Source: Gammaproteobacteria bacterium (GTDB lineage: Bacteria > Pseudomonadota > Gammaproteobacteria > Steroidobacterales > Steroidobacteraceae). Taken from it: 42,298 nucleotides of DNA. Each line of letters begins with the position of its first letter. The first letter of the stretch is position 1. The stretch is from positions 1-42,298 of the forward strand of contig JANYLM010000105.1 of NCBI GenBank assembly GCA_025357835.1, read 5' to 3'. Positions 17,114 to 25,583 of the stretch are shown here, piece after piece. Both the position numbers and the translations under genes were made by a program. The notes below the pieces were generated by a model. The model saw only the letters and a list, made by a program, of their open reading frames with translations, had not been told where the DNA came from and did no database searches.

Positions 17114-17731
17114 ATGGCAAGCCCACCGGACCGACGAAAACTCGGGGCCCAACGTCATGCCGACGGCAAGCTACGCTGCGCGTGGTGTTCAACGGACCCT
17201 CTGTACCTCGACTACCACGATACCGAGTGGGGAGCGCCCGTGCATGCCGACCGGCAGCTCTTCGAGATGCTGTGTCTGGAAGGGGCACAAGCGGGCTTAA
17301 GCTGGCTCACCATCCTGCGCAAGCGTGAGACCTATCGACAGGCGTTCGACGGTTTCGACGCCGAGAAAATGGCCCGCTATAACGCCGCCAAGCGCAGGCG
17401 CCTGCTGCTGAACCCCGGCATCGTCAGAAATCGACTCAAGGTGGATGCCTTCATTACCAATGCCAAAGCCTATCTTGAGATCCGTGCTTCCATGAACTCC
17501 TTCGACGACTACATCTGGCAGTTCACCGGCGGCAAGGTGCTGCACCACAGGCCGCTGTACTTGGGCGGCGTGCCCGCTTCGACCGCGCACAGCGACGCCA
17601 TGAGCAAGGACCTCAAACAACGCGGCTTTCGTTTCGTCGGATCGACTATTTGTTATGCGTTCATGCAGGCGGTGGGAATCGTCGATGAGCACCAACGTCA
17701 CTGCTGGGTAAATCAAAGGAAATCTTCATGA
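17114..17731 (+). CDS. tag: DNA-3-methyladenine glycosylase I
   Basis: Base-excision repair enzyme that removes 3-methyladenine from alkylated DNA. The 205-aa protein aligns with E. coli Tag from Cys22 onward, with an 18-residue N-terminal extension. Zinc ligands are conserved: Cys22, His35 (DYHDTEWG), and the C-terminal His and Cys of DEHQRHCW. The pocket region LEGAQAGLSWLTILRKRE carries the essential Glu. ATG 17114 is the only good start after the upstream stop; its ribosome site is weak. Its TGA overlaps the ATG of the next gene (ATGA), so translation is coupled. Confidence 0.96.
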   Translation: MASPPDRRKLGAQRHADGKLRCAWCSTDPLYLDYHDTEWGAPVHADRQLFEMLCLEGAQAGLSWLTILRKRETYRQAFDGFDAEKMARYNAAKRRRLLLNPGIVRNRLKVDAFITNAKAYLEIRASMNSFDDYIWQFTGGKVLHHRPLYLGGVPASTAHSDAMSKDLKQRGFRFVGSTICYAFMQAVGIVDEHQRHCWVNQRKSS

Positions 17732-19815
17732 ATGATCGCACGCCGCTACGGCTGTGGGCCGGATTGCGGCACGGCGCAGCGGCATTGATTATGTTCACAC
17801 TGGCCGCACCTGGTGTGGCGCAGCTGGTGAAACCCGCACTCAAGCCGCTGGATGTGTTCGATCTGCAGTGGGTGAGCGATCCGCAGATCTCGCCCGACGG
17901 CCGCAGCATCGCCTACGTGCGCATGAGTTTCGACATCAAGACGGATAAAGCGCGCGGCGTCATTTGGCTGGTCGGGATCGACGGCAAGCATGCACGCCCG
18001 CTATCCAGCGCCCCGACCAGCAGCTCGCCGCGCTGGTCGTTGGATGGCACCCGGCTGGCATACCTCGGGGCGGGCGCGGACGGCTCGACGCAACTATGCG
18101 TGTATTGGACCGACAGCGGTGCCACGGCCGCCATCAGCAATTTTACCGAATCGCCCAATGGCCTAGCCTGGTCGCCCGATGGCCGCCTGCTGGCCTTTAC
18201 CATGCCGGTGGCCGCCGAGCGCAAACCCCTGAAGGCGGATTTGCCGGAAGCACCGAAGAACGCCCACTGGGCGGACCCGCCCAAACTCATCGACAGGATG
18301 GTGTTTCGGATCGATGGCGAGGGCTATGTGCCGAATGTATTCACCCAAGCGTTCATCATCGGGGCCGACGGCGGGGCGCCGCGCCAGCTAACGCAGGGTG
18401 ATTTCGACACCCAGGGCACGCCTGCATTCACCTTCGACGGCAAAAGCGTGCTGATTGCGGCGAATAGACGCGCCGATGCGGACTATGAACCGCTGGACAG
18501 CGAAATCTACCGTGTGGATTTATCGGACAACTCCATTCATGCACTCACGGATCGTCGCGGACCGGATAGCCATCCCGTGGTCTCCCCGGACGGCAAGCAC
18601 ATCGCCTACTTGGGGTTCGACGACAAGCGCCTGGGCTATCAAGCGACCCAGTTGTATGTGATGAACCTGGATGGCAGCCACTCTTATTCACTCACCCCCC
18701 ATCTGGACCGCGACGTGGCATCGCCGTGTTGGAGCGGCGACGGTCGGCAGTTGTTCTTTCAATACGACGACCATGGAACGATCAAGATCGCAGCAACCGA
18801 TCTCGGCGGGAAAATGCGGGTTCTCGCCGACGATGTGGGCGGCCGCGACATCACTCGGCCCTATTCGGGCGGCTCGTTCTCCATTGCCGCCGCGGCCAAG
18901 GGCAATGTCCGGTTCGCCTATACCAAGGCCGCCTCCCTTGCGCCCGCGGCGCTGGCCACTGGCACATCGACTCGCGATATCGCGACTCTCACCGCGCTAA
19001 GCGACACTCTGTTGAGCCAGCGAACTCTCGGCGCTGTCGAGGAGCTCTCCTTCGACTCGTCGGTAGATCATCGCCGTATCCAAGGATGGATAGTCAAGCC
19101 GCCGGGGTTCGATGCCGCCAAGAAATACCCCCTGCTGCTGGAGATCCACGGCGGACCATTTGCCAGCTATGGGCCGGATTTCGCTGCTGAAATTCAGCTT
19201 TACGCCGCGGCCGGTTACGTGGTGCTGTATCTCAATCCGCGCGGCAGCACGGGCTATGGCGAGGAGTTCGCCGACTTGATCCACCACGATTATCCTGACA
19301 ATGATTACGGCGATCTCATGACCGGGGTGGACGCTGTCGCCGGCCGCAGCTACGTTGATACAGAGCGCCTGTTCGTCACGGGCGGCAGCGGCGGGGGCGT
19401 GCTCACGGCATGGATCGTCGGCCATACCGATCGGTTCCGCGCCGCCGTGGTCGTCAAACCTGTGATCAATTGGACGAGCTTCGTGCTCACGGCCGATATG
19501 ACCAACTATTTCTATCGCTATTGGTTCGACGGCTTTCCCTGGGAGGACGTGCAGTCGTATTGGAAGCGCTCACCGCTGGCCTATGTGGGCAATGTTCACA
19601 CCCCGACTATGCTGATGACCGGTGAAGCGGATTACCGCACGCCGTCGAGCGAGGCCGAGCAATTCTACCAAGCCTTGAAATTGCGCAAGATCGATACCGC
19701 CCTGGTGCGGGTTCCGAACGCCTCGCATGACATCTCGGCGCGTCCCAGCTTACTGATTGGCAAGGTGGCCTATGTGCTGGCCTGGTTCAAGTCGCACGAC
19801 GCCGCAGCGCCCTGA
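17728..19815 (+). CDS. S9-family prolyl oligopeptidase (acylaminoacyl/dipeptidyl peptidase type)
   Basis: A 695-aa predicted exported serine peptidase. The N-terminus has a hydrophobic stretch ending APGVAQ, consistent with a signal peptide. Residues about 45-400 are a beta-propeller with WD40-like PD40 blades (SPDGRSIAYV, SPDGRLLAF, SPDGKHIAYLGF). The C-terminal alpha/beta-hydrolase carries the triad Ser554 (GGSGGG), Asp635 (GEADYRTP) and His667 (NASHDI). The oxyanion region HGGPFASYG is present. It likely degrades peptides in the periplasm. It overlaps tag by four bases, and its stop lies next to the convergent yfcG stop. Confidence 0.95.
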   Translation: MNDRTPLRLWAGLRHGAAALIMFTLAAPGVAQLVKPALKPLDVFDLQWVSDPQISPDGRSIAYVRMSFDIKTDKARGVIWLVGIDGKHARPLSSAPTSSSPRWSLDGTRLAYLGAGADGSTQLCVYWTDSGATAAISNFTESPNGLAWSPDGRLLAFTMPVAAERKPLKADLPEAPKNAHWADPPKLIDRMVFRIDGEGYVPNVFTQAFIIGADGGAPRQLTQGDFDTQGTPAFTFDGKSVLIAANRRADADYEPLDSEIYRVDLSDNSIHALTDRRGPDSHPVVSPDGKHIAYLGFDDKRLGYQATQLYVMNLDGSHSYSLTPHLDRDVASPCWSGDGRQLFFQYDDHGTIKIAATDLGGKMRVLADDVGGRDITRPYSGGSFSIAAAAKGNVRFAYTKAASLAPAALATGTSTRDIATLTALSDTLLSQRTLGAVEELSFDSSVDHRRIQGWIVKPPGFDAAKKYPLLLEIHGGPFASYGPDFAAEIQLYAAAGYVVLYLNPRGSTGYGEEFADLIHHDYPDNDYGDLMTGVDAVAGRSYVDTERLFVTGGSGGGVLTAWIVGHTDRFRAAVVVKPVINWTSFVLTADMTNYFYRYWFDGFPWEDVQSYWKRSPLAYVGNVHTPTMLMTGEADYRTPSSEAEQFYQALKLRKIDTALVRVPNASHDISARPSLLIGKVAYVLAWFKSHDAAAP

Positions 19816-19816
19816 T

Positions 19817-20518
19817 TCACTCATTGTCGATAGTCTGTGCCGTCTGACCGAACAGAATTTTTCGCGACTCTTCGTTGACGATGGGATTGCTGCTCACCGC
19901 TGCGCCGCGCTGGTAGGCGCGTACCGCGGCGGGCCGGATCTTGATGACTTCAAACCAGCGCTGCAGGTGCGGAAAGTCGCTCAGATTCTGGCCCTGTGCG
20001 TCGTGCGCTACGATCCATGGATAGGCGGCCATGTCGGCGATGGAGTAGGCGCCGGCGATGAATTCGCGGTCGGCGAGGCGCTTATTCAAAACTCCGTATA
20101 GGCGATTAGTCTCTTTGACGTAGCGCTCGATGGCATAGGGAATCTTCTCGGGGGCGTATCGGGCGAAGTGATGATTCTGCCCCGCCATGGGCCCGAGTCC
20201 ACCCACTTGCCAGAACAGCCATTGCGTCACCTCGGCCCGGCCGCGCAAATCCGGCGCGATGAATCGCTCGCTCTTCTCCGCCAGATACAACAGAATCGCG
20301 CCGGATTCGAACACCGATATGGGCGCGCCGCGCTCCATGGGTGCGTGATCGACGATGGCCGGCATGCGGTTGTTGGGCGAGATGGCGAGGAATTCCGGCT
20401 TGAATTGCTCACCCGTACCTATGTTCACCGGCATGATGGTGTACGGCATGTCCGTCTCTTCCAGAAAGAGAGTGATTTTGTGCCCGTTGGGCGTCGGCCA
20501 ATAGTACAGGTCGATCAC
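19817..20518 (-). CDS. yfcG: YfcG-like nu-class glutathione transferase / disulfide reductase
   Basis: Cytoplasmic GST-fold protein of the YfcG/YghU group, which reduces disulfides with glutathione. The 233 residues begin MIDLYYWPTPNGHKITLFLE, very close to E. coli YfcG, including Thr9 and Asn11 at the glutathione site. Further matches are AISPNNRMPAIVDH, FESGAILLYLAEKS and LFWQVGGLGPMAGQNHHF. I chose GTG 20518, which has GGAGG 7 bases upstream and matches the known N-terminus; the upstream open frame is not protein-like. It overlaps the stop of the preceding gene (GTGA), so it is the last gene of a coupled leftward unit. Confidence 0.94.
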   Translation of the reverse strand: MIDLYYWPTPNGHKITLFLEETDMPYTIMPVNIGTGEQFKPEFLAISPNNRMPAIVDHAPMERGAPISVFESGAILLYLAEKSERFIAPDLRGRAEVTQWLFWQVGGLGPMAGQNHHFARYAPEKIPYAIERYVKETNRLYGVLNKRLADREFIAGAYSIADMAAYPWIVAHDAQGQNLSDFPHLQRWFEVIKIRPAAVRAYQRGAAVSSNPIVNEESRKILFGQTAQTIDNE

Positions 20519-21522
20519 GGATGTACCTCCGGCGGGTCGAGCGCCACCTTGTGTTCTCGCAGTATTGCAATGCAGACGTCCTCTTCGCGCGGCTTGGCGC
20601 GCATCCGCGCCAGGCGCGCACGTGCGCGCGAGTTCTTCGTCCAAGGCAGCAGGGCAGTATCAAACTTTGCTGCGGCAGCCACGCGCCACTCCAAAACATG
20701 CCGGCGTTCGGCAATCGCCCGGGCCTCCTTGCTGTCGAGTGGGAAGAGATGCCTCTCGATGCTGAAACCCGCCATTTGCGCCACAACGGTGTCGCCTCGC
20801 TGCATGGTCTTCGACAATTTCAAACAAGTCTCGCGTCGCTCCGCGGCGGCGCTCCATTCTCGGCAGGCTTCCACCAACGCCGCCAAAGGAGGAATTATCT
20901 CGCCGCTCGCGATTCCGCCGACAGTGGCCAAGCGTGCCGAGTCCGATGCCGCGAAGCCGCCGAGGTGATCGTTGTGAGCGGCATCGAGAGCATCGACCAT
21001 CATGACCACGATGCGGTTCCAATAAAAATCGAAGCTCGTCGCATGCGCCATGTCCGCGAGTATCCGGTCGACTTCCATCGTGTCCCGGTCTTTTTGCGCA
21101 ACGCTAAGAGTCTGCAACCAGGCCGCGGCATTGTCCGCGTCGACCCAGCGCATGACGGTCGCAACGTCGCGAATGTTGCAGCTGGGGACCCCGACGCACA
21201 ATTGCAGGTGCAGCCAGCCGATGCTGGCGTCTTGAGGAGCCAGCTCGCTGGCGCGGCCGGCTAAATCCAGCGCCGACGGCTTGGGGTTGGGGGAGCCCGC
21301 CTTGGCGCCGCGGCCGTCGCTATAGAGCAACGCGGCGGCCGTCGCCAGCGAGTTCGCATCTGCGCGCGCGCTGAGGGCCGTCGCTGCCGCGGTTCTCCAC
21401 CGCTGGTACTTGTCGGCGGCGGCATGAGCATTGGGCCGGGGCATGGCCGGTATGCCGATCCCTGATGCAATTGCTGGACAAGCTGCCGCGAGCGCAAGGA
21501 CTAGCAGACAGTACTTCAACAC
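20515..21522 (-). CDS. Exported protein of unknown function, helical repeat
   Basis: A 335-aa protein starting at GTG 21522 with a signal peptide (cleavage likely after AIASG, about residue 20). The rest is Ala/Leu-rich helices, with stretches such as ALDLAGRASELAPQDASIGW that resemble degenerate TPR or Sel1 units. Several Cys (in LQLCVGVPSC, CREW, ETCLK) could form periplasmic disulfides. No catalytic motif is recognised. It lies 14 bases after the DUF502 gene and overlaps yfcG, which suggests joint expression. A link between a Cys-containing exported protein and a cytoplasmic disulfide reductase is only speculation. Confidence 0.7.
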   Translation of the reverse strand: MLKYCLLVLALAAACPAIASGIGIPAMPRPNAHAAADKYQRWRTAAATALSARADANSLATAAALLYSDGRGAKAGSPNPKPSALDLAGRASELAPQDASIGWLHLQLCVGVPSCNIRDVATVMRWVDADNAAAWLQTLSVAQKDRDTMEVDRILADMAHATSFDFYWNRIVVMMVDALDAAHNDHLGGFAASDSARLATVGGIASGEIIPPLAALVEACREWSAAAERRETCLKLSKTMQRGDTVVAQMAGFSIERHLFPLDSKEARAIAERRHVLEWRVAAAAKFDTALLPWTKNSRARARLARMRAKPREEDVCIAILREHKVALDPPEVHP

Positions 21523-21536
21523 AAGCAGCAGATTCC

Positions 21537-22145
21537 TTAGCTGTTGGCGCGGCTACCGGCCGCAGTTAGGCCCGCGGTGATGGCCAATCGCATGGCTTCT
21601 TCGACCGAAATGTCGAGAGGCTGAATGCGGTCGCGCGGCAGGTAAATAGTGTAGCCGCCGAAGGCATAGCTCATGGGGAAGTAGACGGTCACCCAGTCAT
21701 GACCTCCGTGAGCATGCAGCACCGAAGGTACGTCTTCGCGAGTGACGAAACCGATGGCATGCACATCCGCGAATCGGGCCAGTACCACCCGCTGCAAATC
21801 GCGCTTCTCGCCGCTGCCGGACGGCAGCAGGCTGACGACGTCGCGAAAACCGCCGTAGAGGGTCTTCACGAACGGTATCCGACCCAGAAAATCGTTCCAA
21901 TATTTAAGCAAGATCCTGCCGGCATAGGCATTGACCAAGCCGCCGACCACCAGCAACAGCAGGAATCCGGCGATCAGGCCGGAGCCCGGCCAGTAATGCT
22001 CGGGGCTGACAATGCGCAATGCGATCAGAGCACGCCGCAGCCAGCCCTCGACCGTATGCACCAACCAATAAATCACATAAATCGTCAATGCCAAAGGCAG
22101 TACGGTCACCAAGCCGCTCATGGTCAGCGTTAGAATCTTGCGCAT
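21537..22145 (-). CDS. DUF502 membrane protein
   Basis: A 202-aa inner-membrane protein of the DUF502 family, whose biochemical role is not established. Two transmembrane segments (about 8-28 and 57-77) bracket a short periplasmic loop. The conserved cytoplasmic part starts GRIPFVKTLYGGFRDVV, then VVLARF, GFVT, VYFPMSYAFGGYTIYLPRD and the C-terminal EEAMRLAITAGL. These are the family's defining stretches. It sits between two unknown exported proteins in the leftward block below gspB. Confidence 0.92.
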   Translation of the reverse strand: MRKILTLTMSGLVTVLPLALTIYVIYWLVHTVEGWLRRALIALRIVSPEHYWPGSGLIAGFLLLLVVGGLVNAYAGRILLKYWNDFLGRIPFVKTLYGGFRDVVSLLPSGSGEKRDLQRVVLARFADVHAIGFVTREDVPSVLHAHGGHDWVTVYFPMSYAFGGYTIYLPRDRIQPLDISVEEAMRLAITAGLTAAGSRANS

Positions 22146-22169
22146 GGCTCAATCATCGCATGATAAGGC

Positions 22170-23129
22170 TCAGCGCGCCGCAACCGCGCAGAACGTCTGC
22201 GACGTTCGCTGATATTCGCCGCCCTGCGCCAGCTGCGCAGTGATCTGATTCCATACGTAGTACTGTGTGGCCACCGCGGCGCCGCGCACGCGGGAAATGC
22301 TCAACAGCCTGCTGTCGCGTCGAAACAGCAGAGCTTCGTCGGGCCGGCACGGCAGCGGTCCCTGGATCTCACCGAGCGGCGCCGGCTCCAGTACCCGCCC
22401 GCTGCGCCAGTCCACCAGCACCAGGCGCGCACATGTGGGCCCGCAACGCGTCAAGGCCGCCGTGACATGGCCGGCGAAATTCGGACCGCCCAGGAGTGCG
22501 CGCTGCACGATGTCACGATCCTCTTCGGACAGTTCGCTGCCGCCGAAATCCACCTTGGGCGCCGCAGCGCCGTCGAAGGGTTCGCTCGGGTATTCGGAAA
22601 ATCGCGGCGCGCTCAAAGGCTCTGAATTGAAGCGGGCGCCGCCGGCGGCGCCCTCGAGGAGGCGGCCTATCTGCCCCGCAACCTCATCGGTCAAATACCA
22701 GTCATCGATGGTCACAGCTGCATGCGGCGCCTTCGCAGTAACGGCAACGGGAATCAAGGCGTGATCCTCGCACTGTCCGTCGACATCGTGCGGCGAACAC
22801 AGGCTGTACTGTGTGTACGCCCCATAGATATTCGGTGCGCCGGGCTGATTAGGTGCCAAAAAAACCAGGTAGCGGCCGGGAGGGACCTCGACAGTGAAAT
22901 TCGCCTGCCCGCGAATCAGCTGTGCGGAGCGCACTCGCGGGCTGTCAAGGTCGGAAACATAGACAGTCATCGAGGGCACCCGCTGGGCCGGGAAGGCGAC
23001 GACCCCCGCGATCGCACCCGCCACGCCTGCGCAAGGCCCAAGCGACGCCATGGCCGCCACAGACAAGCGCACCAGAAACTGATATCCCAAGGCCGTGACT
23101 CTCCATGAACGAAATCGATTCGCGCACAT
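22170..23129 (-). CDS. Predicted exported protein of unknown function
   Basis: A 319-aa protein with an N-terminal hydrophobic segment (about 17-42) that fits a signal peptide or anchor. Residues about 45-110 look like a small beta-sandwich (carboxypeptidase-regulatory-like), with FTVEVPPGRYLVFLAP as its hallmark. The C-terminal part (GPNFAGHVTAALTRCGPTCARLVLVDWRSGRVLE) is another beta-rich unit with a CGPTC motif. No enzyme signature is recognised. It lies 78 bases after gspB and 24 bases before the DUF502 gene, on the same strand. Confidence 0.72.
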   Translation of the reverse strand: MCANRFRSWRVTALGYQFLVRLSVAAMASLGPCAGVAGAIAGVVAFPAQRVPSMTVYVSDLDSPRVRSAQLIRGQANFTVEVPPGRYLVFLAPNQPGAPNIYGAYTQYSLCSPHDVDGQCEDHALIPVAVTAKAPHAAVTIDDWYLTDEVAGQIGRLLEGAAGGARFNSEPLSAPRFSEYPSEPFDGAAAPKVDFGGSELSEEDRDIVQRALLGGPNFAGHVTAALTRCGPTCARLVLVDWRSGRVLEPAPLGEIQGPLPCRPDEALLFRRDSRLLSISRVRGAAVATQYYVWNQITAQLAQGGEYQRTSQTFCAVAAR

Positions 23130-23207
23130 GGTAACGACGCCGGACTGAGCAAGCTAGTGCCGGTTTGCCCGATTGCGCGCTTCCGCAGTGCTGTCGGACT
23201 CGGCGGA

Positions 23208-23888
23208 TTAAGGCTGCCGCGGCAGAATGAAGCGCAGACCCTGGTAGTTCAGCACCACCCCATCACGCCGAATGCGCTCGACGGCAGGACCTTCCTGCAG
23301 CGCGCCGCCCTCGTGGTACTTGCGCATATTGATGTACACAAAGCGCTCGGCCGGATTAGTTGCATAGACATGCACGTCGAGATGCAGCTCGGGCAGCGCT
23401 TGCGCGCCGCCCAGACTAATTTCACTGATCGAGGGCAGTACCTCTTGGACTTCGCTATTGGCGTCCGCGTCGCTCAACATCGGGTCCGGGCGATGCACGG
23501 GGCGCACGAGCGCGCCACCGGTTGGGCCGGTGCGCATGGGCGGCGATTCCCGAGGCGCGGCGCTGTCCGTGGAGGTGACCGGAATTTCCGGCGCGTACAC
23601 CGGTGCGGTGTCCAAGGGGCTGAAGTGTTCCGGCACCGCAGACGCGGCTGCGGCTTCAGGCCGGGGCACTGCGTCCGCCGGCCGCGCGGCCTGCGCGGTG
23701 GTCGCGTTTTTTCGCGTCAAGACATAGGTCAAAACCAGCAGATTGATGCCGAGCAACACGCCGAGCGCCATGGCCCAGATAGGCAAGCGGCCGCGCCTTG
23801 GGCTTGGGCGCGCGTCCATCAGGCCCGGCACAGACTGCCGCTGCCTTTCGGTTTCCGATTTCTTCAGTGCGTCGAGGATGAAGGACAT
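23208..23888 (-). CDS. gspB: General secretion pathway protein GspB
   Basis: Bitopic inner-membrane protein that works with the GspA/ExeA ATPase to insert or assemble the type II secretin through the peptidoglycan. The N-terminus MSFILDALKKSETERQRQ is the family's hallmark. A membrane helix follows (about 36-58), then a Pro/Ala-rich periplasmic linker. The C-terminal T2SSB domain (about 150-226) has LDVHVYATNPAERFVYIN and ends VVLNYQGLRFILP. It begins 6 bases after the exeA stop, the usual pairing. No other gsp genes are in view, so they must lie elsewhere. Confidence 0.95.
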   Translation of the reverse strand: MSFILDALKKSETERQRQSVPGLMDARPSPRRGRLPIWAMALGVLLGINLLVLTYVLTRKNATTAQAARPADAVPRPEAAAASAVPEHFSPLDTAPVYAPEIPVTSTDSAAPRESPPMRTGPTGGALVRPVHRPDPMLSDADANSEVQEVLPSISEISLGGAQALPELHLDVHVYATNPAERFVYINMRKYHEGGALQEGPAVERIRRDGVVLNYQGLRFILPRQP

Positions 23889-23894
23889 GATTTC

Positions 23895-25562
23895 CTAACT
23901 GCCGCGCGGCATGTTGGGCAGCAACAGGGGTGAGCCAGGCTCGGCCAATGCGGTGTCTAGTACGACTTGGGTTTGCACTCCGGCAATGCCATCGACATTG
24001 AGCCGATGCTCACGCTGGAAATTCTGTACGGCAATCGCCAGATCTCCGTCGTACACATCGCCGTGTTCCGGATCCGACGCGGCACCCTGTAGAGCGTTGA
24101 GACTGCGCCGCAGCCAGCGCACCTCCTCACCCCTCATCCCCACGGTCAAGGGCCGGGTGCGCGCGGTCTTGGGTTTCCAAATGAGGGTGAATTCCCCGAA
24201 CCAGTCCCGCGAGAGATCATCGAGGGCCACCCGCTGATTGTGCTCACCCAAGTTCAAGGTGGCGACCTGATCGTCCAAGGCGGAAAGCACCACCCGGTGC
24301 CTTTGTCCGCGATCGTCGGTCAATGTCAGGATGGCCGGTCGATTCAAGGCTTTGACTTGCGCCCATGAGCCGCGCTGCTCCAGACAGGATAATCCCGCCT
24401 TGGCTGCCTGGCCGCAGGGATCTTTGTCATCCGCCATGGCCGTTCCCCACAACGACAGCAGGCGGCGGAAGGCCGCCGCGTCGCCGGTGTTGGCGGCGTT
24501 GGCGGCGAGCAGCGAGTTGACGGGCAGTGTCGGCTCGGCGGCTGCAGGTTTCACCCCGGCTTTCGCCGTCACGGAACCCAGAACAGCCGTTGCCGGAGCC
24601 GAGCGCACCGTAGCTGGCCCCGCTCTGTTGCCCGAGGCGTGCAGGGGAGCGCTTTGCCGCTGCCACAGTTGCCAGCCGCCATAGGTGGCGCCGGCGATTC
24701 CTATGAACGCCATGACCCCGGCCGCCCATCCCATCCACGGCGGGATGAAACGCCGGCCGTAGACCTCGCCTGCGGCCAGGCGCACCAGCCCGGCACTCAC
24801 CCTTCTCGTCTCCTGTGTGTAGGCACCCAGCAAGGCGCGGTCGCAAGTCACGTTGATCACGCGCGGAATACCCCCCGCCAGACGGTGCACCTCGGTGAGT
24901 GCCGCGGGCGTGAAGACTTCCTCGGCCGCGCCGGCGACGCGCAGCCGGTGGCGTATATAGCCCTTGGTTTCCTCGCGCGACAAGGGCTCGAGATGGTATC
25001 GACCGGTAATTCGCTGTGCCAGCTGGCGCAGATCGGTGCGGTCGAGCAACTCGCGAAGTTCCGGCTGCCCGATCAGAATGATTTGCAGCAACTTCTGCGT
25101 GGGAGTTTCGAGATTGGTCAGCAAGCGAACCTGCTCCAGCACCTCGGCCGATAGGTTCTGCGCCTCATCTACGATCACGATGATGCGTCTTCCCTCGGCA
25201 TGGGCTGCGAGCAACCGCCGATTCAGCGCGTCGACCATTTGTTTGACGCTGTCACGATCGGCGTCGGGCAACCCCAAGCCCAACTCCTCGCAGATGGTGA
25301 GCAGAAACTCGGGCGGGGTTACTCGCGGATTCATGATGACGGCGACGTCGGCGTGCTGTGGGATGCGCGACAGCAGAGTGCGCACCACGGTGGTCTTGCC
25401 CGTGCCCACCTCCCCGGTGAGTTGAATGAAGCCGCCGGATTCGTTGATGCCGTAGAGCAAGTGCGCAAGGGCCTCGGCATGACGCTCGCTCAGATACAAG
25501 TAGCGCGGGTCCGGCGTAATGGCGAAGGGCTTTTCGTTGAGACCGAAGAAGCGGAGGTACAT
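23895..25562 (-). CDS. exeA: ExeA/GspA AAA ATPase with peptidoglycan-binding domain
   Basis: A 555-aa type II secretion assembly protein. The N-terminal AAA domain starts MYLRFFGLNEKPFAITPDPR, the classical ExeA opening. Walker A is GEVGTGKT (50-57) and Walker B IIVIVDEAQNL (about 127-137). One membrane helix follows (about 275-297). The periplasmic part ends in a PG_binding_1 domain (about 465-540), with RGEEVRWLRRSLNAL and FQREHRLNVDGIAG. By family knowledge it remodels or binds peptidoglycan so that the secretin multimer can form. It is paired with gspB and follows dinB by 21 bases. Confidence 0.96.
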   Translation of the reverse strand: MYLRFFGLNEKPFAITPDPRYLYLSERHAEALAHLLYGINESGGFIQLTGEVGTGKTTVVRTLLSRIPQHADVAVIMNPRVTPPEFLLTICEELGLGLPDADRDSVKQMVDALNRRLLAAHAEGRRIIVIVDEAQNLSAEVLEQVRLLTNLETPTQKLLQIILIGQPELRELLDRTDLRQLAQRITGRYHLEPLSREETKGYIRHRLRVAGAAEEVFTPAALTEVHRLAGGIPRVINVTCDRALLGAYTQETRRVSAGLVRLAAGEVYGRRFIPPWMGWAAGVMAFIGIAGATYGGWQLWQRQSAPLHASGNRAGPATVRSAPATAVLGSVTAKAGVKPAAAEPTLPVNSLLAANAANTGDAAAFRRLLSLWGTAMADDKDPCGQAAKAGLSCLEQRGSWAQVKALNRPAILTLTDDRGQRHRVVLSALDDQVATLNLGEHNQRVALDDLSRDWFGEFTLIWKPKTARTRPLTVGMRGEEVRWLRRSLNALQGAASDPEHGDVYDGDLAIAVQNFQREHRLNVDGIAGVQTQVVLDTALAEPGSPLLLPNMPRGS

Positions 25563-25583
25563 GGCCGGCCTAGAATACCAACT

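Noticed and set aside
23160..23180. GGGCAAACC box on the minus strand upstream of the 22170-23129 gene, reminiscent of a second GEMM element
   Set aside because: The following GACGCAAA, CTAA and closing elements are missing, so it is a chance match.
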